Source: Chloroflexota bacterium (GTDB lineage: Bacteria > Chloroflexota > Limnocylindria > QHBO01). Taken from it: a DNA stretch of 5,632 bases. The stretch is taken from NCBI GenBank assembly GCA_005882055.1, contig VBGQ01000226.1, forward strand, positions 1 to 5,632, in the 5' to 3' direction. A program made the position numbers and the translations under genes. Shown piece after piece: positions 1 to 5,470 of the stretch (position 1 is its first letter; each line of letters begins with the position of its first letter). The notes below the pieces were generated by a model. That model was not told the origin of the DNA. It saw nothing but the letters and a program-made list of their open reading frames with translations, and searched no databases.

Positions 1-253
1 CGGCGGCGGTGTAACCGTCGACGATCTCTCCCAATGCCTCCACGCGGAGCCCGCGCGCGAGGTGATCGTCGAGCGTGGTGATCGGCTGGCGGAAGAGCGC
101 CGAGTTATGTGCCCGCCGCGGATCCTCGACCACCAGTCCCTGGCGCGCGTCCTCGAGGTCGAGCCAGTGCCCCGCGCCCGCGTCATGTGCCGCCGCCAGG
201 CGCCAGGGAGAGCCCGCCGGCGCGTTGCGCTCGCGGATGTGCGCGATCCTCAC
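1..253 (-). CDS. Fumarylacetoacetate hydrolase-family protein, N-terminal part (cut by window edge)
   Basis: Reading the minus strand from a GTG at 253 gives 84 residues that run off the window. The start MRIAHIRE and the later stretches WRLAAAHD, DPRRAHNSALFRQP and TTLDDHLARGLRVEAL resemble the N-terminal domain of bacterial FAH-family proteins (fumarylacetoacetase or 2-keto-4-pentenoate hydratase type). The metal-binding catalytic domain lies outside the window, so the substrate cannot be read. FAH enzymes cleave C-C bonds or hydrate 2-oxo acids at the end of aromatic degradation, which fits hppD nearby on the same strand. The frame stays open upstream of 253, with another GTG at 277. I chose 253 because the family usually begins at this motif and a TAGACT box lies 8 nt upstream. 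It is divergent from the cyclase gene, 61 bp apart. Confidence 0.75.
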   Translation of the reverse strand, partial: MRIAHIRERNAPAGSPWRLAAAHDAGAGHWLDLEDARQGLVVEDPRRAHNSALFRQPITTLDDHLARGLRVEALGEIVDGYTAA

Positions 254-261
254 GGGATTGG

Positions 262-267
262 AGTCTA
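262..267 (-). promoter_or_regulatory. Putative -10 box (TAGACT) for the FAH-family gene
   Basis: On the minus strand TAGACT lies 8 nt before the GTG at 253, and no Shine-Dalgarno lies between. This matches a TAnnnT box of a leaderless transcript and the pattern before other starts in the window. No clear -35 element is visible. Confidence 0.4.
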
Positions 268-299
268 GCGTCGCCACCGGCTCGCCCCGCACGCCGTGG

Positions 300-305
300 C
301 AGAAT
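300..305 (+). promoter_or_regulatory. Possible -10 box (CAGAAT) for the cupin-cyclase gene
   Basis: CAGAAT ends 9 nt before the ATG at 315, where no Shine-Dalgarno is visible. The first base departs from TAnnnT and the spacing is slightly long, so this is a weak candidate. Confidence 0.2.
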
Positions 306-314
306 CCGACGTAG

Positions 315-1205
315 ATGGCCCGCCTCCAACGCAAGAAGCTGGATAAGCCTGACGAGGTCCGACCGCACCTCGCCCGCGGACGGACCGAGATCTACCAGCT
401 CGACGACATCGTGGTCGGCCGCATGGTGATGGAGCCCGGTTGGCGCTGGTCGGTCGATGTCCAGCCCACGGTTGGGACGGACCGCTGCCCCTACCACCAC
501 CTAGGCGTCACGCTTTCCGGCAGGCTCCAGGTGGAGCTGCCCGATGGAAGCGAGCTCGAAATCGGTCCCGACATGGTGTACGAGATCCCACCCGGTCACG
601 ACGCCTGGGTTGTGGGTGACGATCCGTGGGTGGCGCTCGACTTCGCTGGTGCGCGAGCCTATGCGCGCCCCGTGGCGGGGACGGGAGAGCGAATCCTGGT
701 GACGCTGCTCTTCACCGACATCGTCGAGTCCACAGCCACCCTCGAAAGGATCGGGGATGCCGCATGGCGGGACCTGCTTGGTCAGCATCAGGAGCGGATG
801 CAGGTCGAGCTTGACCGATACCGGGGGCGCGAGATCCACACCACCGGCGACGGCCTGCTCGCGGTCTTCGATGGATCGGCCCGTGCCGTCACCTGTGCCC
901 AGGGAATGGTCGTGGCGTCGCAGGAGCTGGGCCTGGCGATCCGGACGGGCCTGCACACCGGCGAGGTGGAGGTCGTGCCCGGCAGCGTGCGCGGGCTGGC
1001 GGTGCACATGGCAGCGCGCCTCATGGCGCTCGCCGGCGCGGACGAAGTGCTGGTATCGAGCACAACCTATGAGATCTTGGCGAGGCGCCAACGCTCGCCC
1101 CACCTGGATTCGATCGGAAAGGCCGCGCCGCCAGTCAGTCTGGGACGGGACGGAAGCCGGAGCAGACGAGGTTCAGGAAGGCGATGCCGCGCTCACCGGG
1201 GGTGA
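315..1205 (+). CDS. Cupin domain fused to class III adenylate/guanylate cyclase domain
   Basis: This is a 296-residue protein with no signal peptide or membrane segment, so it is probably cytoplasmic. Residues about 25-115 form a small cupin: H61-H62 followed by GVTLSG, then IPPGHDAWVVGDDPW with H95, a typical cupin strand pair. Residues about 127-250 are a class III nucleotide cyclase domain: LLFTDIVEST with metal Asp135, TTGDGLLAVFDG with metal Asp179, GLHTGEV, and VHMAARL with Arg235. The position usually holding the transition-state Asn is His231, and the Lys often found before TTGDG is replaced by His175. Activity on ATP or GTP is therefore uncertain. After about residue 256 the sequence becomes Arg/Ser/Gly-rich and lacks the usual closing F-x-D-R-G...L-K-G segment. 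That tail is antisense to the end of the NTF2-like gene. The cupin probably senses a small ligand (inference). Confidence 0.85.
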   Translation: MARLQRKKLDKPDEVRPHLARGRTEIYQLDDIVVGRMVMEPGWRWSVDVQPTVGTDRCPYHHLGVTLSGRLQVELPDGSELEIGPDMVYEIPPGHDAWVVGDDPWVALDFAGARAYARPVAGTGERILVTLLFTDIVESTATLERIGDAAWRDLLGQHQERMQVELDRYRGREIHTTGDGLLAVFDGSARAVTCAQGMVVASQELGLAIRTGLHTGEVEVVPGSVRGLAVHMAARLMALAGADEVLVSSTTYEILARRQRSPHLDSIGKAAPPVSLGRDGSRSRRGSGRRCRAHRG

Positions 1206-1530
1206 GGTAGGCCTGCTGCTCGACGAGGTACCAGCCATCGGGCTCATGCTCGTGGATTCGGTACGCGATTCGAACGCGGTCGCCCATCGGCTCAACCGAA
1301 CTGCTCACCAGCTCGGTCACGTCCGCGTCGCCGAACCAGCGCTGCAGCTGTTGCGCCGCGTCGTGTGCGCCGAGCCGGTCGCGGAACGGGTTCTCCTGCG
1401 GGACGACGGCGCGCAATCGGGCCTCGGGTTCGAAACATTCCTCGATCCCGACCCAGTCATGGGCGACGATGCCGTGGATCAGCCGCCGTCCCAGGTCCAG
1501 GCCGCGGGCCTGGCGTTCGGCAGCTTCCAT
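1135..1530 (-). CDS. NTF2/SnoaL-like small protein
   Basis: This 131-residue protein has the length and layout of the NTF2/SnoaL-like fold. An N-terminal helix pair includes GRRLIHGIVAHDW and EECFEPEARLRAVVP. This is followed by a strand-rich half with RVRIAYRIHEHEPDGWYLVEQQAYLT and GIAFLNLVCSGFRP. Members are small cone-shaped enzymes or ligand binders, and sequence alone does not give the substrate. The ATG at 1530 overlaps the hppD stop by one base (TGATG), and I see no strong Shine-Dalgarno, so translation is probably coupled to hppD. The operon position suggests a part in aromatic catabolism or its control, but this is inference. The 3' end overlaps the convergent cyclase frame by 71 bp. 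Coding potential here looks stronger than in the cyclase tail on the other strand. Confidence 0.75.
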   Translation of the reverse strand: MEAAERQARGLDLGRRLIHGIVAHDWVGIEECFEPEARLRAVVPQENPFRDRLGAHDAAQQLQRWFGDADVTELVSSSVEPMGDRVRIAYRIHEHEPDGWYLVEQQAYLTPGERGIAFLNLVCSGFRPVPD

Positions 1531-2696
1531 CAGAGGTTGCCGCGCTTGGCCTGCTCGCGCTCGATCGCCTCGAAGAGCGCCTTGAAGTTGCCGACGCCGA
1601 ACCCGCGCGACCCATGGCGCTCGATGATCTCGAAGAAGAAGGTGGGCCGATCCTGCACCGGCTTGGTGAAGATCTGGAGCAGGTAGCCCTCCTCGTCACG
1701 GTCCGCCTCGATCCCCAGCTCCTCGAGCGTCGACATCGGTACACCCACGTCGCCCACGCGCTCGGGCAGCGCCAGGTAGTACTCGTGCGGCAGGCCCAGG
1801 AACTCGACCCCGCGCTCGCGCAGGGCGCGGACGGTGCCCACGATGTCGGTCGTGCGCAGCGCGATGTGCTGGGTGCCTTCGTCGAGGTAGTAGTCCAGGA
1901 ACTCCTGGATCTGGCTCTTCTTCTTGCCCGACGCCGGCTCGTTGATGGGGAACTTGATGCGGCCGTTGCCGTTGGTCATCACCCTGCTCATCAGCGCCGA
2001 GTACTCGGTGTGGATCACCTTGTCGTCGTAGTGGATGAGCTGCGCGAAGCCCAGCACGTCGCGGTAGAAGTCGACGAAACGGTTCATGTCGCCTAGCTCG
2101 ACGTTGCCGACGCAGTGGTCGACCTCGAGCAGGGTCTGGCCGGAGGCGGCCGGTGCGGGACGGCGGATCTTGTGGTAGCCCGGCGCGAAGGTCCCGTGGT
2201 AGTCGCGACGGTCGACGAAGGAGTGGATCACCTCGCCGTAGGTGTGGATGGCGGACCTGCGCAGGACGCCCTTCTCGCCCTTGAGCGCCGTGGGCTCGAG
2301 GGCCGAACGAGCGCCGCGCTTGGTCGTCTCCTCCCACGACGAGGTCGCGTCGTCGACCGAGAAGGCGATGTCGTGGACGCCGTCACCGTGCTTGTGGACG
2401 TGCTCGGCGATCTCGCCGTCCGGGCCCAGCGGTGCGGTGAACACGAAGCGAATGTCGTTCTGGACGAGGACGAAGCTGGACCGATCTCGCACGCCGGTCT
2501 CCAGCCCGGCGTAGGCGACCGGGGTGAAGCCCCACAGGGACCGATAGTAGGCGGCCGCCTGCTTGGCGTTGCCGACCCAGAATTCGACGTGGTCGATGCC
2601 GTTGAGCGGCAGGAAATCCTGGGCCTCCGCGGCGGCATTCGGATTGATGACGGCACCCGCCTGGTTGGCGGCGCCGCGGGTGACGGTCTCAGTCAT
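1530..2696 (-). CDS. hppD: 4-hydroxyphenylpyruvate dioxygenase
   Basis: This is a full-length 388-residue enzyme. It converts 4-hydroxyphenylpyruvate and O2 to homogentisate and CO2, the second step of tyrosine degradation, using non-haem Fe(II) in the cytoplasm. Two vicinal-oxygen-chelate domains are visible. The N-terminal one spans about 30-165 (GIDHVEFWVGNAKQAAAYY, GDGVHDIAFSVDD). The catalytic one spans about 188-375. The iron ligands are recognisable: His194 in VDHCVGN, His277 in TQHIAL and Glu356 in FFFEIIER. The C-terminal GFGVGNFKALFEAIE closes the active site in this family. Hydroxymandelate synthase is a close relative, but overall length and the C-terminus favour HPPD. The ATG at 2696 follows GGAGAA by 5 nt. 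A TAGAAT box lies 41 nt upstream, so the gene has its own promoter and a short leader. The NTF2-like gene follows with a one-base overlap. Confidence 0.95.
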   Translation of the reverse strand: MTETVTRGAANQAGAVINPNAAAEAQDFLPLNGIDHVEFWVGNAKQAAAYYRSLWGFTPVAYAGLETGVRDRSSFVLVQNDIRFVFTAPLGPDGEIAEHVHKHGDGVHDIAFSVDDATSSWEETTKRGARSALEPTALKGEKGVLRRSAIHTYGEVIHSFVDRRDYHGTFAPGYHKIRRPAPAASGQTLLEVDHCVGNVELGDMNRFVDFYRDVLGFAQLIHYDDKVIHTEYSALMSRVMTNGNGRIKFPINEPASGKKKSQIQEFLDYYLDEGTQHIALRTTDIVGTVRALRERGVEFLGLPHEYYLALPERVGDVGVPMSTLEELGIEADRDEEGYLLQIFTKPVQDRPTFFFEIIERHGSRGFGVGNFKALFEAIEREQAKRGNL

Positions 2697-2701
2697 CGCG
2701 G

Positions 2702-2707
2702 TTCTCC
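2702..2707 (-). promoter_or_regulatory. Ribosome binding site of hppD
   Basis: GGAGAA on the minus strand sits 5 nt before the ATG at 2696. It is the best-placed Shine-Dalgarno in the window and supports this start over later Met codons. It contrasts with the apparently leaderless starts elsewhere. Confidence 0.55.
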
Positions 2708-2737
2708 GTGCTCGCGCCGATGGAGAGGCGCCCTGCG

Positions 2738-2743
2738 ATTCTA
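2738..2743 (-). promoter_or_regulatory. Putative -10 box (TAGAAT) of the hppD promoter
   Basis: TAGAAT on the minus strand lies 41 nt before the hppD ATG, in the gap after the phosphorylase stop at 2778. It would give a leader of about 35 nt carrying the GGAGAA site. No convincing -35 is seen in the GC-rich spacer upstream. Confidence 0.4.
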
Positions 2744-2777
2744 GCCCTGGGCCGCGGCGCGCCCCTGAGCGTGCCCA

Positions 2778-3436
2778 TCAGCGCGGATGGCGCTTCAGGC
2801 GCTCGACGCTTGGCGCGGTCATGAGCGTGACCTCGATCATCCGGTCGACCGCCGCCGCCAGCTCTTCCGGAGACAGGTACGACTCCTCCGAGCTGACCTC
2901 CTCGGACATGACGTCGCTCACGGTCAGCATGCAGGCGGCCTGGACCCCAGAGCGGGCGGCGAGGTAGAAGAGCGCGGAGGCTTCCATCTCGAACGCCAGC
3001 ACGCCGCGCTCCCGCCACTTGGTGGTGTAGTCGCGGTCGGGGTTGTAGAAGACGTCGACCGAGGCGATGGGTCCGACCCAGACGGGGATCGCGGCCTCCT
3101 GCGCGGCGTGGTACAGGGCGTGGGTCAGCGCGAAGTCCGCGGTCGGGGCGTACGGATCGCCGTGGAGGTACGTCCGGGTGGCACCGTCGACGGGGCACGC
3201 CGAAAGGGCGATCACGAGGTCCCCGGTCCGGATGCCCGGGGCGATGCCTCCCGCGGTACCGACCCGGATCAGCTGCTCCGCACCAAGCCGCAGGAGCTCC
3301 TCGGCGACGATGGAGAATGACGGCGTTCCCATGCCGGTGGTCTGCACGCTCACCGCCGAGCCCGGATCGGATCGCCGGGCAGGAGCACCAGCGGCGCGTA
3401 GTCGCCGGGCTCGGCGTGCAGGTGGATCTGCGGCAT
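2778..3436 (-). pseudogene. deoD: Purine nucleoside phosphorylase (DeoD type), broken by an internal out-of-frame deletion
   Basis: The intact family splits purine nucleosides with phosphate into base and pentose-1-phosphate (salvage). From the ATG at 3436 the frame reads MPQIHLHAEPGDYAPLVLLP then GDPIRARR and hits TGA at 3352-3350. This is the classic DeoD N-terminus with the phosphate-binding PGDPxRA loop. The rest lies in another frame, from about 3362 to 2778: SVQTTGMGTPS, IRVGTAGG, VGPIASVDVFYNPD, FEMEASALFYL and TVSD with the catalytic Asp. Compared with E. coli DeoD, about 30 residues between RAR and SVQTTGMG are missing, including the segment with Arg43, which binds phosphate in the neighbouring subunit. 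The frames imply loss of about 88-91 nt (1 mod 3). A GTG at 3353 could start the downstream frame, overlapping the TGA, but would lack the phosphate loop. A true pseudogene and an assembly gap are both possible. Confidence 0.8.
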
Positions 3437-3443
3437 CGCCGGG

Positions 3444-3449
3444 AGCATA
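3444..3449 (-). promoter_or_regulatory. Putative -10 box (TATGCT), leaderless, for the phosphorylase
   Basis: TATGCT on the minus strand lies 7 nt before the ATG at 3436, with no Shine-Dalgarno between. An in-frame ATG at 3448 falls inside this box. The box and the family N-terminus favour 3436 as the true start. Confidence 0.45.
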
Positions 3450-3469
3450 GCGCGGGCGGCAATCCGCGC
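3450..3469. repeat. Inverted repeat between divergent -10 boxes
   Basis: GCGCGG at 3450-3455 and CCGCGC at 3464-3469 form perfect 6-bp arms around an 8-nt centre. It lies between the -10 boxes of the divergent phosphorylase and phosphatase genes. It could be an operator, but arms this short are expected by chance in such GC-rich DNA. Confidence 0.2.
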
Positions 3470-3477
3470 CGGACGGC

Positions 3478-3483
3478 TAGCAT
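3478..3483 (+). promoter_or_regulatory. Putative -10 box (TAGCAT), leaderless, for the inositol monophosphatase-family gene
   Basis: TAGCAT lies 6 nt before the ATG at 3490. The short gap GCCGCC holds no Shine-Dalgarno, so translation from a leaderless message is likely. It faces the TATGCT box of the divergent gene 28 bp away. Confidence 0.45.
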
Positions 3484-3489
3484 GCCGCC

Positions 3490-4311
3490 ATGTCCGCCTG
3501 GGAGCTGGAGCTCGCCTTCGCCACCGATTTGGCGAAGAAGGCAGGCGAGATCATCCAGGCCGGGTACGGGCGTATCGAACAGATCGACCGCAAGAGCCGC
3601 CGCGACGTCGTGACCGATGTCGACGTCCGTTCCGAGCTGCTGGTCATCTCCGAGATCCGCCGTCGATTCCCCGACGACGCGATCCTGGCGGAGGAGTCCG
3701 GCAGCCACGCCGGTCGGAAGGCCGTGGAACAGGTCCGGACCTGGGTCATCGATCCACTCGACGGCACCGTGAACTACGCGAACGGAATCCCGTTCTACTG
3801 CGTCAGCATCGGTCTGGTGGCCGATGGCGCCCCGGTGGTCGGGGTGGTCCTCGATCCGGCCCGCGGCGACTGCTTCCAGGCGACGGCGGACGGTCCCGCG
3901 CGCCTGAACGGCGAGACCGTCGAGGCCTCCACCAAGGACGCGTTGGGCGACTACGTGGTCAGCATGGCGATCATCGGCCGCGGGGGAATCTGGAGGGAGC
4001 GACGGATCGCGCGCAGCATCCGCATCACGCGGCGCATGGGGAGCTCGGCGCTGGCACTCGCCTATGTGGCGTCGGGACGATTTGACGCCCTGGTGCAGAA
4101 CGGCGGACTCTCGCTGTGGGACGTGGCCGCCGCGGGGCTCATCGCCGAGCGCAGCGGCGCGGTGGTCAGCGACCTCGGCGGCGGGCCGTGGTGGACCATG
4201 GGGCAGCGCTCTGCGACGGTCAGCATCGTCGCGGCCCCGCAGCCGCAGCACGGGCAGCTGCTCGAGCTGATCCGGCAGGTCGGGACCTCCGTCCAGACGC
4301 GGCGGCCCTAG
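3490..4311 (+). CDS. Inositol monophosphatase-family phosphatase
   Basis: This complete 273-residue protein belongs to the Mg2+-dependent, Li+-sensitive phosphatase superfamily (inositol-1-phosphatase, SuhB, HisN, CysQ). The metal-site signatures are all present: DVVTDVD at 39-45, EE at 68-69, the family motif DPLDGTVNY at 88-96 with Asp88 and Asp91, and WDVAAAGLIAERSGA from Trp210 with Asp211. The segment MGSSALALAYVASGRFDAL before the last motif is also typical. It hydrolyses a phosphate monoester. The exact substrate (inositol phosphate, histidinol phosphate, PAP or fructose bisphosphate) cannot be set from motifs alone. There is no signal peptide, so it is cytoplasmic. The start at 3490 is supported by the TAGCAT box 6 nt upstream. 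It is divergent from the phosphorylase, with 53 bp between starts, and ends 15 bp from the convergent Nudix gene. No terminator hairpin is evident. Confidence 0.92.
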   Translation: MSAWELELAFATDLAKKAGEIIQAGYGRIEQIDRKSRRDVVTDVDVRSELLVISEIRRRFPDDAILAEESGSHAGRKAVEQVRTWVIDPLDGTVNYANGIPFYCVSIGLVADGAPVVGVVLDPARGDCFQATADGPARLNGETVEASTKDALGDYVVSMAIIGRGGIWRERRIARSIRITRRMGSSALALAYVASGRFDALVQNGGLSLWDVAAAGLIAERSGAVVSDLGGGPWWTMGQRSATVSIVAAPQPQHGQLLELIRQVGTSVQTRRP

Positions 4312-4326
4312 GCGACGATTCCGCGA

Positions 4327-4998
4327 TCAGAGGCGCTCGCCGGACGCCGCCTGCATCACGCGAGCGAACATCGCCAGCGTCCGCGCCGTGGCTCCCCAGA
4401 TCCGCTCGCCGGCGTAGCGGTAGACCGCGGCTTGGAGCCGAAATCCGCGGACGTCGATCTCTTCCTCCTCGACCGCGTCCGGAGCGAGGAGGCGGCGGAC
4501 CGGCAACTCCACCACCGCGGCCACCTCATCCTGCTGGGGCACCAGGCGCGGGCGCTCAGCCAGCGCGGCCACGAACGGTCGCACCTGGTAGTTGCTGACC
4601 GGAATCCAGACGTCGTCGAGGCTGCCGAGCACGCGAATCCCCGCTGGGTCGACGCCGATCTCCTCCTGGGCCTCGCGCAGGGCCGCTGCTGCGCGGTCAG
4701 CATCGGTCGCCTCCACGGCCCCTCCGGGCAGCGACACCTCGCCCGCGTGCGAACGCAGCTCCGCGTGGCGCACCGTCAGCGGGACGGTCAGCTCGCCGTC
4801 TGGGTCGGGGTAGAGCAGGAGCAGGGTCGCGGCCGCGCGCGCCGGAGGAAAGGCGCTGCGATCGTAGCGCTCGGGGTTGGCGCGCCCCGCCTCGCGCGGG
4901 GCGAACCGCGGATCCACGGCAATCGGCCGCTCGATCCGGCGCAGCGCACCGGCCAGCTGCTCCTCCCAACCCGGCTCAGCCCGTAGAATCGGTTCCAT
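4327..4998 (-). CDS. Nudix hydrolase, probable CoA pyrophosphatase
   Basis: This 223-residue protein has the NudL/CoA-pyrophosphatase signature. LTVRHAELRSHAGEVSLPGG (residues about 75-94) directly precedes the Nudix box, GGAVEATD...ALREAQEEIGV, with the metal-binding REAQEE core. The acidic residue usually found after G-x5 is Asp, as is common in this subgroup. Members cleave CoA, acyl-CoA or oxidised CoA to 3',5'-ADP and 4'-phosphopantetheine. Later segments NYQVRPFVA and the C-terminal IWGATARTLAMFARV also fit this family. The ATG at 4998 is the first possible start after an in-frame stop upstream. GGAGG lies only 2 nt before it, an unusually short spacing. That ATG overlaps the ATG of the next gene on the other strand. 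It is convergent with the phosphatase gene. A start further downstream cannot be excluded. Confidence 0.9.
   Translation of the reverse strand: MEPILRAEPGWEEQLAGALRRIERPIAVDPRFAPREAGRANPERYDRSAFPPARAAATLLLLYPDPDGELTVPLTVRHAELRSHAGEVSLPGGAVEATDADRAAAALREAQEEIGVDPAGIRVLGSLDDVWIPVSNYQVRPFVAALAERPRLVPQQDEVAAVVELPVRRLLAPDAVEEEEIDVRGFRLQAAVYRYAGERIWGATARTLAMFARVMQAASGERL
4984..4989 (+). promoter_or_regulatory. Putative -10 box (TAGAAT), leaderless, for the 148-residue protein
   Basis: TAGAAT lies 7 nt before the ATG at 4997 with no Shine-Dalgarno between. It is inside the first codons of the Nudix gene on the opposite strand. It is among the two best -10 matches in the window, and it decides the start of this gene over an in-frame ATG at 4877. 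Confidence 0.5.
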
Positions 4999-5443
4999 GA
5001 CCTCCGTCGCTCCGCCAGACCGCGATGCTCGGGTGCAGGCCGCGATCTACCGCACGCAGCTCCTGGTGAACCGCACGCCGCACTTCACCACGCAGACCCG
5101 GCGCGAGGCAAACGGCGCGCTCGACACCCTGCAGCGCCAGCTGGGCCGGAACCAGGTGAGCACCGGCGAATCGGTGACGGCCATCGAGCGGCTGATGCGT
5201 GCCCACGCCTCGCTGGCCTTTGGCCTGCTGCGCGACCCGGACTTCGCCGAACGCTTCACGCCCGCATTGCGCCAGCTGGGACTGCGCGGCATCACCCAGC
5301 GCCTCGAGGAGGTCACCACCTCGGTGATGGCGGAGCCGATTCCCGGACCGACCCGCGGCCGTCGACACCGCGACGAGCTGCCCAGCTCGGAGCGCTTCGA
5401 CGCGGACGGCAATCCGCTTCCCCGGCCACCCGGCTTCTACTAG
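4997..5443 (+). CDS. Unrecognised 148-residue protein
   Basis: I do not recognise the family. The protein starts MTSVAPPDRDARVQAAIYRT and appears mainly helical and soluble. A central part with many Arg, Gln and Leu (about residues 30-95, including ALDTLQRQLGR and IERLMRAHASLAFGLLRD) could form a helical bundle. A charged, proline-containing tail ends in FDADGNPLPRPPGFY. No signal peptide, membrane segment, Cys cluster or known catalytic motif is visible. High GC at third positions throughout and a good promoter box support real coding. The frame extends upstream to an ATG at 4877, but that would run deep into the antisense of the Nudix gene. The ATG at 4997 with the TAGAAT box is preferred. 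It converges on the next gene with 27 bp between stops. Confidence 0.75.
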   Translation: MTSVAPPDRDARVQAAIYRTQLLVNRTPHFTTQTRREANGALDTLQRQLGRNQVSTGESVTAIERLMRAHASLAFGLLRDPDFAERFTPALRQLGLRGITQRLEEVTTSVMAEPIPGPTRGRRHRDELPSSERFDADGNPLPRPPGFY

Positions 5444-5470
5444 ACCAGCAGCACGGCGGCGCGCGAACCC

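Noticed and set aside
183..500. 105-residue minus-strand open frame across the intergenic region
   Set aside because: It is antisense to the cupin domain and in a different frame from the FAH-family start; no family pattern.
757..1686. 309-residue plus-strand open frame
   Set aside because: It is a shadow frame of the cyclase and antisense to the NTF2-like gene and hppD, with no recognisable domain.
1365..2096. 243-residue plus-strand open frame
   Set aside because: It lies antisense to hppD, which has full family motifs including all iron ligands.
2689..4251. Long 520-residue minus-strand open frame over hppD's start, the phosphorylase and the phosphatase
   Set aside because: Its translation is low-complexity Arg/Pro/Gly/His and runs antisense or out of frame to clearly recognised proteins; it is a product of high GC.
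4312..4326. Possible bidirectional terminator between the convergent phosphatase and Nudix genes
   Set aside because: The 15-bp gap holds no stem of useful length and no T-run.
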